From: an uncultured Methanomassiliicoccales archaeon | GTDB taxonomy: Archaea > Thermoplasmatota > Thermoplasmata > Methanomassiliicoccales > Methanomethylophilaceae | Length of the DNA stretch: 64,000 bases | Assembly: GCA_949292635.1 (NCBI GenBank) | Contig: CASEZY010000002.1 | Location: 62,001 to 126,000, forward strand | Direction: 5' to 3' | Part shown: positions 46,863-57,320 of the stretch, piece by piece | Layout of the letters: each line of letters starts with the position of its first letter | How positions within the stretch are numbered: position 1 is the first letter of the stretch | Notes under the pieces: model-generated | Told to the model about the DNA's origin: nothing | What the model saw: the letters and a program-made list of their open reading frames with translations, nothing else | Databases searched by the model: none | Program-made: the position numbers and the translations under genes

Positions 46863-49800
46863 GTGAGGGACCTTGTAGATCTGTACTTCAAAGACCGTAG
46901 CATAGTCGACCACCACATCTCGTCCTTCGACGACTTCCTTTGCCACGAGGACAACCCCAACAGCCGCATGCAGAGGATCGTGGACGACATCAGGGTGCCC
47001 ACCGACGATGCCGAGCGCGGCATCATTAAGCTGGACCCCGAGCGCACCGGCGGCAGGGACATCAAGATACGCATCGGAAGGAGGCGCAACCCGGACGGCA
47101 CCGTGGATCCCAACGCCAAATCCACCATCCGCGTGGGGACCCCCCGTGTCATGGAGGCCAACGGATACTCCCACGACATCACGCCCATGGAGGCCAGGCT
47201 CAGGAACCTCAACTACCTGGCGCCCATCTCCGTGGACTTCACCATCATCGAGGACGATGTGGAGGGCGCCACCGAGACCGTCCACGTGGGCGACCTGCCC
47301 ATGATGGTCAAGTCCAGGGGCTGCAACCTGAACAAGAAGAACATCGAACTGGTCAAGGACAGGCCCCTGTCCGACACCGAGTACGAGAACGAGCTCATCT
47401 CCGACAAGGAGGACCCCAGGGACCCCGGAGGATACTTCATCATCGGCGGTACCGAGAGGGTCCTGATCACCCTGGAGGACCTGGCCCCCAACAGGATCAT
47501 GGTGGAGTACAGCGAGAAGTACGGCTCCAGGGTCGAGGTGGCCAAGGTCTTCTCCCAGAGGGAGGGTTACAGAGCGCTGACCCTGGTGGAGAAGAAGAAG
47601 GACGGCACCATCATGGTCACCGTCCCCGTCGCCTCCGGTTCGATCCCCCTGGTGGCCATGATGAAGGCCCTGGGAATGGAGTCCGATCAGGACATCTTCA
47701 ACACCATCGTCTCCCACCCCGAGATGACCAACCTGGTCTACGCCAACATCGAGGGCAGCTACGACAAGAAGAACTACCCCCCGAACGGCTACCGCACCAA
47801 GGAGGACGCCATCGCCTACCTGGAGAGGAACTTCGCCGCCGGTCAGGCGAAGGAGTACAGGACCAAGAAGGTGGAGTCCATCCTGGACCGCTCCCTGCTG
47901 CCCCACCTGGGCGACACCGAGGCCGACCGCCAGAAGAAGGCTATCTTCCTCGGAAGGATCGCACGCTCGGTCCTGGAGATGTCCCTCGGCCTCAGGCAGG
48001 AGGACGACAAGGACCACTACGCCAACAAGAGGCTCAAGCTCTCCGGCGACCTGATGGAGGACCTCTTCAGGACCAGCTTCAGCAGCCTGATGAAGGACCT
48101 GAAGTACCAGCTGGAGAGGAACTGGAACAGGAAGAAGGACGCGCTGAGGATCTCCTCCTCCATCCGTCCTGACTTGCTCACCCACAAGCTGCTCCACGCA
48201 CTGGCTACCGGCAATTGGGTCGGCGGACGCGCGGGAGTCTCCCAGTTGCTGGACAGGACCACCAACATGTCCGCCATGTCCCACCTGAGGAGGGTCACCT
48301 CGTCCCTGACCAGGAGCCAGCCCCATTTCGAGGCACGTGACCTGCACCCCACCCAGTGGGGAAGGCTGTGCCCCTCCGAGACCCCCGAGGGTCAGAACTG
48401 CGGTCTGGTGAAGAACGCCGCCCTGATCATCAACGTGTCAGAGGGCTACCCCGATTCCGAGGTGGCCTGGATGATCAACGAGTTCAACTTGGACAAGGTC
48501 AACAAGGACGATGCCAGGGTCTACATTAACGGAGACCTGATCGGTACCCACCCCAAGCCCGCCGCCCTGGTCTCGGAGATCCGTGAGCGCAGGAGGTGCG
48601 GCCTCCTGTCCGACGAGATCAACGTGCGCTACGACGAGCAGATGGAGGAGGTCATCATCAACTGCGACGAGGGACGCCTGAGGCGCCCCCTGCTGATCCT
48701 CAAGGACGGCAAGACCATGCTCACCCGCAAGCACGTGGAGGGCATCCGCGAGGACCGCATCAAGTGGGACGATCTCTTCAGGGAGGGCGTCATCGAGTGG
48801 GTGGACGCGGAAGAGGAGGAGGACACCTTCGTCGCCGTGGACGCCTACGACACCCCCCAGAGGTGCGAGCACTGCGGCAAGGCCCTCTCGCCCTTCGACG
48901 TGGACTGGATGAACCCCGGCAAGGACGAGGACGTGGAGCTGAAGTGCCTGCACTGCGGCGCCGTCATGACCGTCCCCACCAAGATCCGCAAGGACCACAC
49001 CCACATGGAGGTGGACCCCATGGTCATCATCGGTATCGCCTCCGGACTGGTCCCCTATCCCGAGCACAACTCCGCGCCCCGTGTCACCATGGGAGCGGGA
49101 ATGGCCAAGCAGGCACTGGGAGTGCCCGCCGCCAACTACCGTATGAGGCCCGATACCCGCGGCCATCTGCTCCACTACCCGCAGAGGCCCATGGTACAGA
49201 CCCAGACCATGCAGTACATCGGCTACAACCACAAGCCCGCCGGTCAGAACTTCTGCATCGCCGTCCTCTCGTACCACGGGTACAACATCGAGGATGCCAT
49301 CGTCATGAACAAGAGCTCCGTCCAGCGCGGCCTGGGCAGGTCCACCTTCATGAGGACCTACAGGGCCGAGGAGCGCCGCTACCCCGGCGGACAGGAGGAC
49401 CACTTCGAGATCCCCTCCCCCGACATCGTGGGCGCAAGGGCCGATCTGGCATATGCGTCCCTGGGCGAGGACGGACTGATCTCCCCCGAGGCCGAGGTCA
49501 ACGGCGCCGACGTGCTGATCGGAAAGACCTCCCCGCCCAGGTTCCTGGAGGAGGAGACCGACTACCTGTCCCCCCAGAAGAGGAGGGAGACGTCCGTCAC
49601 CGTCAGGCCCGGAGAGACCGGGTTCGTGGATTCCGTCATGGTCACCGAGTCCGAGAACGGCTCCAGGCTGGTCAGGGTCAAGGTCAGGGACCAGAGGATC
49701 CCCGAGCTGGGAGACAAGTTCTGTTCCAGGCACGGACAGAAGGGTGTCGTGGGACGCCTGGTGGACCAGACCGACATGCCCTTCACCGCCGACGGAGTGA

Positions 49801-50450
49801 CCCCCGACATCGTGGTCAACCCCCACGGTATCCCCAGCCGTATGACCATCGCCCACGTGCTGGAGATGATCGGCGGTAAGGTCGGAGCAATGGAGGGTCG
49901 CACCATCGACGGCACTGCCTTCTCCGGAGAGAGGGAGCAGTCCATCCGCGACGGCCTGATCCGCAACGGATTCAAGGACACCGGCAAGGAGGTCATGTAC
50001 GACGGCACCACCGGCCGCATGATCTCCATGGACGTCTACACCGGAGTGATCTTCTACGAGAAGCTGCACCACATGGTCAGCGGCAAGATGCACTTCAGGT
50101 CCAGGGGTCCCGTGCAGATCCTCACCCGCCAGCCCACCGAGGGACGCTCCAGACAGGGAGGTCTCAGGTTCGGTGAGATGGAGAGGGACTGCCTCATCGG
50201 TCACGGCGCTGCCATGGTCATCAAGGACCGTCTGCTGGACGAGTCCGACGGAACCCAGCAGTACATCTGCGGCAACCCCAACTGCGGTCACATCGCCATC
50301 CACGACCGCCGCGGCGCCCTGTACTGCCCCGTTTGCAAGAACAACACCAACATCTACCTCGTGCAGACCTCGTACGCGTTCAAGCTGCTGATGGACGAGC
50401 TCCTGTCGCTGGGTGTCGCCATGAGGCTTCAGCTGGAGGATTTGAAATGA
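46863..50450 (+). CDS. rpoB: RNA polymerase subunit B (Rpo2), undivided
   Basis: 1195 residues from GTG 46863. The gene is a single chain, not split into B'' and B' as in many methanogens. Visible landmarks are '[10 protein letters not shown]', '[14 protein letters not shown]', '[30 protein letters not shown]' (fork loop region), a zinc site '[16 protein letters not shown]', and '[22 protein letters not shown]'. '[13 protein letters not shown]' and a C-terminal zinc ribbon '[12 protein letters not shown]' follow. It forms one side of the catalytic cleft. It overlaps rpoA1 by ATGA. Confidence 0.97.
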   Translation: MRDLVDLYFKDRSIVDHHISSFDDFLCHEDNPNSRMQRIVDDIRVPTDDAERGIIKLDPERTGGRDIKIRIGRRRNPDGTVDPNAKSTIRVGTPRVMEANGYSHDITPMEARLRNLNYLAPISVDFTIIEDDVEGATETVHVGDLPMMVKSRGCNLNKKNIELVKDRPLSDTEYENELISDKEDPRDPGGYFIIGGTERVLITLEDLAPNRIMVEYSEKYGSRVEVAKVFSQREGYRALTLVEKKKDGTIMVTVPVASGSIPLVAMMKALGMESDQDIFNTIVSHPEMTNLVYANIEGSYDKKNYPPNGYRTKEDAIAYLERNFAAGQAKEYRTKKVESILDRSLLPHLGDTEADRQKKAIFLGRIARSVLEMSLGLRQEDDKDHYANKRLKLSGDLMEDLFRTSFSSLMKDLKYQLERNWNRKKDALRISSSIRPDLLTHKLLHALATGNWVGGRAGVSQLLDRTTNMSAMSHLRRVTSSLTRSQPHFEARDLHPTQWGRLCPSETPEGQNCGLVKNAALIINVSEGYPDSEVAWMINEFNLDKVNKDDARVYINGDLIGTHPKPAALVSEIRERRRCGLLSDEINVRYDEQMEEVIINCDEGRLRRPLLILKDGKTMLTRKHVEGIREDRIKWDDLFREGVIEWVDAEEEEDTFVAVDAYDTPQRCEHCGKALSPFDVDWMNPGKDEDVELKCLHCGAVMTVPTKIRKDHTHMEVDPMVIIGIASGLVPYPEHNSAPRVTMGAGMAKQALGVPAANYRMRPDTRGHLLHYPQRPMVQTQTMQYIGYNHKPAGQNFCIAVLSYHGYNIEDAIVMNKSSVQRGLGRSTFMRTYRAEERRYPGGQEDHFEIPSPDIVGARADLAYASLGEDGLISPEAEVNGADVLIGKTSPPRFLEEETDYLSPQKRRETSVTVRPGETGFVDSVMVTESENGSRLVRVKVRDQRIPELGDKFCSRHGQKGVVGRLVDQTDMPFTADGVTPDIVVNPHGIPSRMTIAHVLEMIGGKVGAMEGRTIDGTAFSGEREQSIRDGLIRNGFKDTGKEVMYDGTTGRMISMDVYTGVIFYEKLHHMVSGKMHFRSRGPVQILTRQPTEGRSRQGGLRFGEMERDCLIGHGAAMVIKDRLLDESDGTQQYICGNPNCGHIAIHDRRGALYCPVCKNNTNIYLVQTSYAFKLLMDELLSLGVAMRLQLEDLK

Positions 50451-53242
50451 TGCGCGGAATCACCAAGAGGATCGGATCGATCAAGTTCTCCTGCGTCTCG
50501 CCCGACGAGATCAGGAGGATGTCCGCAACCAAGATCATCACCGCGGACACCTACGACGATGAGGGTTTCCCCATCGACATGGGTCTGATGGACCCCCACA
50601 TGGGAGTCATCGAGCCCGGGCTCCGCTGCAGGACCTGCGGCTGCAAGGTGGACGAGTGCCCCGGACACTTCGGGCACATCGACCTTGCCATGCCAGTCAT
50701 CCACGTGGGCTTCATCAAGGACATCAAGTCCCTGCTGGAGTGCACCTGCAGCCAGTGCGGCAGGTTGATGCTCACCCCCGAGGAGGTGGAGGACCGCAGG
50801 AGGGAGATGGAGAAGATGGAGGAGCTGGGAGGCGACTCCGTCGACGCCAAGCTCTTCGCCAAGAGCACCGCCAAGGCCGGAGCGGGCCACGAGACCTGCC
50901 CCTACTGCGGTGCCGAGCAGGTGAAGATAAAGCTGGACAAGCCCACCACCTTCCGCGAGGTCAACGACAACCACAAGCTCACCGCCAAGGAGGTCCGCGA
51001 GAGGCTGGAGCGCATCCCCGACGAGGACCTGGTCACCCTGGGCATCGACCCCAAGACCTGCAGGCCCGAGTGGATGGTGCTCACCGCCCTGGCCGTTCCC
51101 CCCGTGACCGTGCGCCCCTCCATCACACTGGACTCCGGCGACAGGTCCGAGGACGACCTGACCCACAAGCTGGTGGACGTGCTGAGGATCAACCAGAGGC
51201 TGAGGGAGAACCGCGACGCCGGTGCGCCCCAGCTGATCGTGGAGGACCTGTGGGAGCTGCTCCAGTACCACGTCACCACCTACTTCGACAACCAGACGTC
51301 CGGCATCCCGCCCGCAAGGCACAGGTCCGGACGCCCGCTGAAGACACTGACCCAGAGGCTCAAGGGTAAGGAGGGTAGGTTCAGATCCAACCTGTCCGGT
51401 AAGCGTGTGAACTTCTCCGCCCGTACCGTCATCTCCCCCGACCCCCTGCTGTCCATCAACGACGTGGGTATCCCCATACCCGCGGCAAGGGAGCTCACCG
51501 TGCCCCTGCACGTCAACGAGCAAAACATCGAGAAAATCAGGGAACTGGTGGCCCGCGGGACCGAACCGCTGTCCGAGGACGGCAAGTACATCCCCGGAGT
51601 CAACTACGTGATCAGGGCCGACGGAAGGAGGATCAGGATCACCGAGAGGAACGCCGAGGAGGTGGCCGAGGGACTGGACATCGACTATGTGGTGGAGCGT
51701 CAGCTGATCAACGGCGACGTGGTCCTGTTCAACAGGCAGCCCTCGCTGCACAGGATGTCCATGATGGCCCACAGGATCAAGGTCATGGACGGCAAGACCT
51801 TCAGGTTCAACCTCTGCGACTGTCCTCCCTACAACGCCGACTTCGACGGCGACGAGATGAACCTCCACGTCCTCCAGAGCGAGGAGGCCAGGGCGGAGGC
51901 CCGCATCATCATGCAGGTCCAGGAGAACATCCTCTCCCCCAGGTACGGAGGCCCAATCATCGGAGCCATCCACGACCACATCACCGGTGCGTACTTCCTG
52001 ACCCACGAGAACCCCAGGTTCGACAGGGCCCAGGCCATGAACATCCTCAGCAAGCTGGAGGACATCGAGATCCCCGAGCCCCAGATCGACGAGGACGGCA
52101 AGGAGTACTGGACCGGCAGGCAGTTGTTCTCCGTGGTGCTCCCCAAGGACCTGAGGGTGTCCTTCAGGGCATCCATCTGCCAGGGTTGCGACAAGTGCGA
52201 GATGGAGAACTGCAAGTACGACGCCTTCGTCAAGATCGCCAACGGCCAGCTGGAGTGCGGCACCGTGGACGTCAAGGGCATCGGCAACAGCAAGGGCAAG
52301 ATCCTGGACAAGATCGCCAGGGACTACGGCTCCGACGCCGCATGCAAGTTCATCAACCAGGTGACCAGGCTGGCACTGGGTTCCATCATGAACCACGGGT
52401 TCAGCACCGGCATCGACGACGAGGACATCCCCGACGAGGCCAAGCTCCAGATCACCAACTTCAACAACGAGTGCGTGAAGTACGTGGACGACCTGGTCCA
52501 GTCCTACAGGGACGGCACCCTGGAGCAGATGCCCGGACGCTCGCTGAAGGAGACCCTGGAGACCAGGATCATGAGCAAGCTGGGAGAGGCCCGTGAGGAA
52601 GCGGGCCGCGTCGCAGGTAAGAACATGGGTATGCAGAACCCCGCGGTCATCATGGCCAAGGCGGGTGCCAGAGGATCCATGCTGAACCTGTCCCAGATGG
52701 CCGGTTGCGTCGGACAGCAGTCCGTCCGTAACGAGAGGATCGCCAGGGGATACTGGAACAGGACCCTGCCCCACTTCGAGAAGGGGGACCTGGGCGCGTT
52801 CGCCAGAGGATTCGTCACCAACTCCTACAAGACGGGACTGTCCCCCACCGAGTTCTTCTTCCACGCCATGGGAGGAAGGGAGGGACTGGTCGATACCGCC
52901 GTCCGTACCTCCAGGTCCGGATACATGCAGAGGAGGCTGGTCTCCGCTCTGGAGGACCTGAAGCTGATGGACGACGGTTCCATCCGCAACACCGCGGACA
53001 CCATCATCCAGTTCAAGTACGGCGAGGACGGCATCGACCCCGCCAGGGCCGTCGGAGGCAAGGTCATCGATATGGACGACCTGTTCACCGAGGTCTTCGA
53101 GGAGAATGCCGCCCAGTTCCTGAAGCTGGACTCCGACTCCAGAGGAGGGGACTACGGATCCATGGAGAAGGACGAGATGGGCTACGAGGTCGAGGAGGAG
53201 ATCCCCGAATTCGAGGCCGATAACGATTACGACGGTGAGTGA
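50447..53242 (+). CDS. rpoA1: RNA polymerase subunit A' (Rpo1N)
   Basis: 931 residues from ATG 50447 (a second ATG follows directly). The N-terminal zinc sites are '[17 protein letters not shown]' and '[11 protein letters not shown]'. The catalytic aspartate loop '[13 protein letters not shown]' binds the active-site magnesium. The bridge-helix and funnel region follow. The extra '[12 protein letters not shown]' segment near residue 580 is a cysteine cluster not noted in the standard core and may bind metal. The start overlaps the rpoB stop. Confidence 0.97.
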   Translation: MMRGITKRIGSIKFSCVSPDEIRRMSATKIITADTYDDEGFPIDMGLMDPHMGVIEPGLRCRTCGCKVDECPGHFGHIDLAMPVIHVGFIKDIKSLLECTCSQCGRLMLTPEEVEDRRREMEKMEELGGDSVDAKLFAKSTAKAGAGHETCPYCGAEQVKIKLDKPTTFREVNDNHKLTAKEVRERLERIPDEDLVTLGIDPKTCRPEWMVLTALAVPPVTVRPSITLDSGDRSEDDLTHKLVDVLRINQRLRENRDAGAPQLIVEDLWELLQYHVTTYFDNQTSGIPPARHRSGRPLKTLTQRLKGKEGRFRSNLSGKRVNFSARTVISPDPLLSINDVGIPIPAARELTVPLHVNEQNIEKIRELVARGTEPLSEDGKYIPGVNYVIRADGRRIRITERNAEEVAEGLDIDYVVERQLINGDVVLFNRQPSLHRMSMMAHRIKVMDGKTFRFNLCDCPPYNADFDGDEMNLHVLQSEEARAEARIIMQVQENILSPRYGGPIIGAIHDHITGAYFLTHENPRFDRAQAMNILSKLEDIEIPEPQIDEDGKEYWTGRQLFSVVLPKDLRVSFRASICQGCDKCEMENCKYDAFVKIANGQLECGTVDVKGIGNSKGKILDKIARDYGSDAACKFINQVTRLALGSIMNHGFSTGIDDEDIPDEAKLQITNFNNECVKYVDDLVQSYRDGTLEQMPGRSLKETLETRIMSKLGEAREEAGRVAGKNMGMQNPAVIMAKAGARGSMLNLSQMAGCVGQQSVRNERIARGYWNRTLPHFEKGDLGAFARGFVTNSYKTGLSPTEFFFHAMGGREGLVDTAVRTSRSGYMQRRLVSALEDLKLMDDGSIRNTADTIIQFKYGEDGIDPARAVGGKVIDMDDLFTEVFEENAAQFLKLDSDSRGGDYGSMEKDEMGYEVEEEIPEFEADNDYDGE

Positions 53243-53243
53243 G

Positions 53244-54713
53244 ATGAGCGACGAGATTACTGTTCAAGTCAAGAAGTGGCCCGCCCTTGAGGCGAGAGGC
53301 GTGGACGAGAGGGACATATCCAAGCTCCAGGAGGGCGGCTACAAGTCCATCGAGGCCATCAAGAAGGACGGCGTCGAGGGTCTCATCGCCCTCGGCTACA
53401 CCCCAGGCGAGGCCAAGGACCTGCTGGCCAAGGTGAGGTCCACCCCCGCGAAGGGCAAGACCGTCAAGAAGGCGGAGGAGGTCCATATCGAGAGGATGGA
53501 GGCCGTGGACAACAAGCACCACGTCATCACCGAGGCGGAGCAGGAGCTCATCGACATCGCCGCCGCCAACGGCGCGGAGATCCCTCTGAAGGTGATCGTG
53601 GACATCGCCTCCCGCATCGAGGGGAAGGAGGTCACCGCCGAGCAGAAGGAGAAGCTGATCCAGGTGGCGGGAAGGATGTGCCAGGCACACAAGATGGACT
53701 CCCACGAGTCCGCCGGTGTGATGGCCGCCCACTCCATCGGAGAGCCCGGTACCCAGATGAACATGCGTACCTTCCACTTCTCCGGAGTGGCGAACGTCCT
53801 GACCACCCAGGGTCTGCCCAGGCTGATCGAGATCGTGGACGCCAGGCGCATACCCAGCACCCCGTCCATGGACATCCCGCTGAAGGGACTGGCCGCCGAG
53901 GACGAGAACGTGGCCAAGAGGGTGGCCTTCGAGATCGAGACCACCGCCCTCATCGACATCGCCGATGTGGAGACCGACGACGCCACCCTGAGCCTGAGGA
54001 TCACACCCTCGGTGCGCAAGATGGAGGCCAGGAACATCACCATGGACGACATCGTCGAGCGCCTGAAGAAGATCAAGGCCCTCCGCGACCTGATCACCGC
54101 CAACGACTACGAGATCCTCATCCAGAGCGACGAGGCCTCTTTCAAGAAGCTGCAGTCCCTGTATGACGCGGTCCGCAATGCCAAGGTCAAGGGCATCGAC
54201 GGCATCTCCAGGGCGGTCCTGACCAGGGAGAAGGGCGGTTGGAAGATCGTCACCGAGGGCAGCAACCTGAAGGAGGTGCTGAAGGTCGAGGGAGTCAACA
54301 TCGAGAAGACCAAGACCAACAGCATCCTGGAGATCGCCGACGTGCTGGGCATCGAGGCGGCCAGGAACGCCATCATCAACGAGGCCTTCGGCACACTGTC
54401 CGAGGCCGGTCTGAACGTGGACGTCAGGCACATCATGCTCGTCGCCGACCTGATGACCAACGACGGATACGTGAAGGCAATCGGCAGGCACGGAATCTCC
54501 GGAAAGAAATCGAGCGTGCTCGCAAGGGCGGCGTTCGAGATCACCGCGCCGCACCTGCTGCACGCCGCCATGAACGGGGAGGTGGACCACCTCCGCGGAG
54601 TGGCGGAGAACATCATCGTCGGACAGCCCGTCACCGTGGGCACCGGCGCAGTAAACCTTGTTTACACACCCAAGAAACGCGAAACACCCGAGAACAAGGG
54701 GGATGAAGAATGA
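53244..54713 (+). CDS. rpoA2: RNA polymerase subunit A'' (Rpo1C) with N-terminal HhH extension
   Basis: 489 residues from ATG 53244. The standard A'' core begins around residue 95-110 and includes 'ESAGVMAAHSIGEPGTQMNMRTFHFSGVAN' and the C-terminal 'GISGKKSSVLARAAFEIT'. Preceding it is an extension whose residues 15-65 ('ARGVDERDISKLQEGGYKSI', 'IALGYTPGEAKDLLAKV') match the helix-hairpin-helix layout of the RadA/Rad51 N-terminal domain. A Lys-rich linker (about 66-80) joins the two. Typical A'' proteins are near 380-400 residues. An alternative GTG at 53235 is possible. The gene overlaps rpl30e by ATGA. Confidence 0.95.
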   Translation: MSDEITVQVKKWPALEARGVDERDISKLQEGGYKSIEAIKKDGVEGLIALGYTPGEAKDLLAKVRSTPAKGKTVKKAEEVHIERMEAVDNKHHVITEAEQELIDIAAANGAEIPLKVIVDIASRIEGKEVTAEQKEKLIQVAGRMCQAHKMDSHESAGVMAAHSIGEPGTQMNMRTFHFSGVANVLTTQGLPRLIEIVDARRIPSTPSMDIPLKGLAAEDENVAKRVAFEIETTALIDIADVETDDATLSLRITPSVRKMEARNITMDDIVERLKKIKALRDLITANDYEILIQSDEASFKKLQSLYDAVRNAKVKGIDGISRAVLTREKGGWKIVTEGSNLKEVLKVEGVNIEKTKTNSILEIADVLGIEAARNAIINEAFGTLSEAGLNVDVRHIMLVADLMTNDGYVKAIGRHGISGKKSSVLARAAFEITAPHLLHAAMNGEVDHLRGVAENIIVGQPVTVGTGAVNLVYTPKKRETPENKGDEE

Positions 54714-54988
54714 TCGATATTGGTAGAGCATTGAAGGCCGCCATCTCCACCGGCAAGGTGGAGTTCGGCGTCGACCAGACGGAGAAAGCAGTCAAGGCGG
54801 GCAAGGCACAGCTCGTCATCGTGGCAAGGAACTGCCCCAGCAGCACCCTGACCGCAGGGGACCTGGGAGTGAAGGTCCATGTCTACGAGGGCAACAACAT
54901 GGAGCTGGGCGCTCTGTGCGGTAAGCCGTTCTCGGTTTCCGCCCTGGCGGTCATCGACAAGGGCACCTCCAACATCTTAACGCTGTGA
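54710..54988 (+). CDS. rpl30e: Ribosomal protein L30e
   Basis: 92 residues. The L7Ae/L30e fold is shown by 'GRALKAAISTGKVEFGVDQTEKAVKAGKAQLVIVARNCP' and 'VYEGNNMELGALCGKPFSVSALAVID'. A large-subunit RNA-binding protein, found next to RNA polymerase genes in many archaea. It is translationally coupled to rpoA2 (ATGA) and followed four bases later by nusA. Confidence 0.95.
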   Translation: MIDIGRALKAAISTGKVEFGVDQTEKAVKAGKAQLVIVARNCPSSTLTAGDLGVKVHVYEGNNMELGALCGKPFSVSALAVIDKGTSNILTL

Positions 54989-54992
54989 GAAT

Positions 54993-55421
54993 ATGGTTGC
55001 AGACATCGTGCTTACCGAGGAGACCCTGAACTACATCAGGATATTCCAGAGCGTTGCGAAGGCGGACGTCCGCGACTGCATGGTCACCGAGGACAAGCTG
55101 GTTTTCGTGGTCGAGAAGGGCCAGGGGAACACGGCCGTGGGCAAGAAGGGCGAACACGTCATCAAACTCAAGGACCTGACGGGGAAGAACATCCAGGTGG
55201 TGGAGTACTCCGAGGATCCCGAGCAGTTCGTGAAGAACGTGTTCCACATCTACGCTCCGGAGAAGGTGGTCATCGAGCAGCGCGGCAACATCACCCACGC
55301 CACCGTCACGGTGGACCCCAAGCTCAAGGGCAGGGCCATCGGGAAGGCGGGGAAGAACCTCCGCATAGCCAGGGACATCGTCAACCGGCACCACGAGATC
55401 CAGAGCATCAGTGTGGACTGA
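54993..55421 (+). CDS. nusA: NusA-like KH-domain transcription factor
   Basis: 142 residues: two KH RNA-binding domains, with 'VGKKGEHVIKLKDLTGKNIQVVEYSEDP' and 'IGKAGKNLRIARDIVNRHHEI' GxxG-type loops. This is the archaeal short NusA, without the N-terminal polymerase-binding domain or S1. It is the last gene of the rpo cluster here. In many archaea genes for S12, S7 and elongation factors follow; here the next gene is on the opposite strand, so the cluster ends. Confidence 0.93.
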   Translation: MVADIVLTEETLNYIRIFQSVAKADVRDCMVTEDKLVFVVEKGQGNTAVGKKGEHVIKLKDLTGKNIQVVEYSEDPEQFVKNVFHIYAPEKVVIEQRGNITHATVTVDPKLKGRAIGKAGKNLRIARDIVNRHHEIQSISVD

Positions 55422-55481
55422 TCGACGCGCCCCCTGCGATCGGCAGGAGGGGCCCCCAAACCCCATACGGCCGCCCGGCCG

Positions 55482-56531
55482 TCAGAGAGGTCTGCGTTCG
55501 ACCTCGAGACGGTCGGCGGTCGGGTATTCTTCTATCACGTAGCTTTTGAAAGGTATCCCGGAGGCGACGCCCTCCAGCATGACGGCGTCCGTCTCCATAC
55601 GTGCCAGATCCCCATTGTAGGACATCATGTCCTCCGGGATGCCGGCGGACAGCAACGCTTCCCTAACATCGGACTCCGGACCGTAGACGGCGCCCATGAC
55701 CACGGTGCCGTCGTCTGTGACGGAATCGAAGGGTCTGGCACAGCGCTTCGCCTTGCGGATCAGCCGGCGGCGGAGCTGTATGCCGTCCTTGAATGACGAG
55801 GCGCAGAAGTGTATCCTCATGCGGCGGTGCCTGCGCATCATGTCCGCCGCCAGCTCTCGGGAGCCGGCCACCGCGGCGGAGGTGTCGTCCACCACCTCGT
55901 AACCGTGCTCGGACATCATGTTCCAGTTGCTCTCCGAGAACTCCAGCTCGTTGAGGTTGGCGAAGCTCACCCCGTGGGTCTCCGCATACGAGAGCAGGGC
56001 ATCCAGTTCGCTGCGTTTGTCGGGAAGCGCCGGTACCTCGATGCCCACGTCCATCCTCGATCCGGATGCTATCTCGGACAGTGCGGTCTCGTCCATGCGG
56101 GGCCACATCCCCACCGGGGGGTGGAAGCGGATCTCGTCCAGGCCCGCCTCCTCCAGCAGCCTCACCCTCTCGGGGTCGATGGTGGCCGTGTAGAGATGGA
56201 TGTGATGGCCGAGACCGTACCTCTCCTTCAGGTTGCGGATCGCCCTCAGGGTGCGGTCCATGCATTCCAGCGGGTCCCCGCCGGTGATGCCGGTGCCGGA
56301 GGCGTCCATGGAGTCCGCTTCGTCGAATATGTCGTCCCAGGAGGCGGCCCTGCGCTCGTTGGCGAAAACCACGTCCTTACCCTTGCGATCCAGGGAGACG
56401 GGGCAGTAGTAGCAGCCCTGGCGGCATCTGCCGGAGACGAACAGCACCATCTTGGAGCCCTCGATGCATCTCACGCAGCCCTCCGCAGGCCTGCCGCTCC
56501 TGGAGGAGCCGCATTCCATCCTGACGATCAT
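55482..56531 (-). CDS. Archaeal radical SAM protein (COG2108-like)
   Basis: 349 residues. The radical SAM cluster motif is CxxxCxxC in 'GRCRQGCYYCPVS' (about 33-45). Before it, a conserved N-terminal 'ECGSSRSGRP..GCVRCIEG' has further cysteines that could hold an extra cluster. 'GTGITGGDPLECMDRTL' forms the AdoMet-binding strand. The family is widespread in archaea, related to pyruvate formate-lyase activases, and of unknown function. It is divergent from pyrF with 53 bases between starts and seems to use the same symmetric TATA element. Confidence 0.85.
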   Translation of the reverse strand: MIVRMECGSSRSGRPAEGCVRCIEGSKMVLFVSGRCRQGCYYCPVSLDRKGKDVVFANERRAASWDDIFDEADSMDASGTGITGGDPLECMDRTLRAIRNLKERYGLGHHIHLYTATIDPERVRLLEEAGLDEIRFHPPVGMWPRMDETALSEIASGSRMDVGIEVPALPDKRSELDALLSYAETHGVSFANLNELEFSESNWNMMSEHGYEVVDDTSAAVAGSRELAADMMRRHRRMRIHFCASSFKDGIQLRRRLIRKAKRCARPFDSVTDDGTVVMGAVYGPESDVREALLSAGIPEDMMSYNGDLARMETDAVMLEGVASGIPFKSYVIEEYPTADRLEVERRPL

Positions 56532-56552
56532 GACCTTCCGAACACGGCGGAT

Positions 56553-56562
56553 GCTTTAATAA
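56553..56562. promoter_or_regulatory. Shared symmetric TATA element for radical SAM gene and pyrF
   Basis: CTTTAATAAT: TTTAATAA on the plus strand, 23-32 bases before pyrF ATG 56585. Its complement TTATTAAA is about 23-31 bases before ATG 56531 on the minus strand. It is the only TATA-like sequence in the gap. Confidence 0.45.
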
Positions 56563-56584
56563 TCCACGGCGGGATGGCCATGGC

Positions 56585-57232
56585 ATGCAGAGGAGGACGG
56601 GGGTCGTTCTGGCCCTGGACGAGACCGATCCCGCTAGGGCGTTGGCCGTGGCGGAGACCGTTGCGCCGTACATAGACGCGGTGAAGATCAACTGGCCGCT
56701 GGTGCTTTCCGCGGGACCGGACATGATCGACCGTCTGGCATCCAAGACCCACGTGATCTGCGACTTCAAGGTGGCGGATATCCCCAACACCGTCCGTCTG
56801 ATCGTGGAAGGCTGCGTCTCCAGGGGTGCATCCGCCGTCATCGTGCATGCGTTCACCGGCTCCGATTCCATGAAGGCCGCCGTCGACGCCGCCGCCGGGA
56901 AGGCGGACATCATTGCCGTGACGGAGATGAGCCACCCCGGAGGATTGGAGTTCACCGCCAAGCACGCGGAGGATCTGGCTCTTGTGGGTGTGCGCAACGG
57001 CGCCAAGGGATTCATCGCCCCCGCCACCCGTCCGGACAGGATCGCCGCCGTTCGGAAGGTCATCGGCGACCTGACCATCATGTCCCCCGGGGTGGGCGCC
57101 CAGGGAGGCTCCGCCAGGGACGCCATCCTGGCAGGTGCGGACTACGTGATCGTGGGCCGTGCGATCTACGGCTCCGACGACCCCGCCGGTGTCGCATCCG
57201 CCATCGCCGACTCCATCAAGGACCTGGTCTGA
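56585..57232 (+). CDS. pyrF: Orotidine 5'-phosphate decarboxylase
   Basis: 215 residues, converting OMP to UMP, the last step of pyrimidine synthesis. The catalytic D-x-K-x-x-D motif is in 'ICDFKVADIPNT' (about 56-67). The start 'TGVVLALDETD' and end 'MSPGVGAQGG' plus 'ADYVIVGRAIY' phosphate-binding loops are typical of archaeal PyrF. It is monocistronic. Confidence 0.95.
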   Translation: MQRRTGVVLALDETDPARALAVAETVAPYIDAVKINWPLVLSAGPDMIDRLASKTHVICDFKVADIPNTVRLIVEGCVSRGASAVIVHAFTGSDSMKAAVDAAAGKADIIAVTEMSHPGGLEFTAKHAEDLALVGVRNGAKGFIAPATRPDRIAAVRKVIGDLTIMSPGVGAQGGSARDAILAGADYVIVGRAIYGSDDPAGVASAIADSIKDLV

Positions 57233-57266
57233 CGCCTCTCTATAGAACGTGCGCGTCTCCGTATAA

Positions 57267-57280
57267 CCTATAAATATAAG
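57267..57280 (+). promoter_or_regulatory. TATA element for the STT3-like fusion operon
   Basis: CCTATAAATATAAG lies about 41-54 bases before ATG 57321, implying a leader of about 20 bases. Confidence 0.5.
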
Positions 57281-57320
57281 CGGGCCAATCGTCCGCCGTT
57301 CCAATTTGCGGAGACATAGA

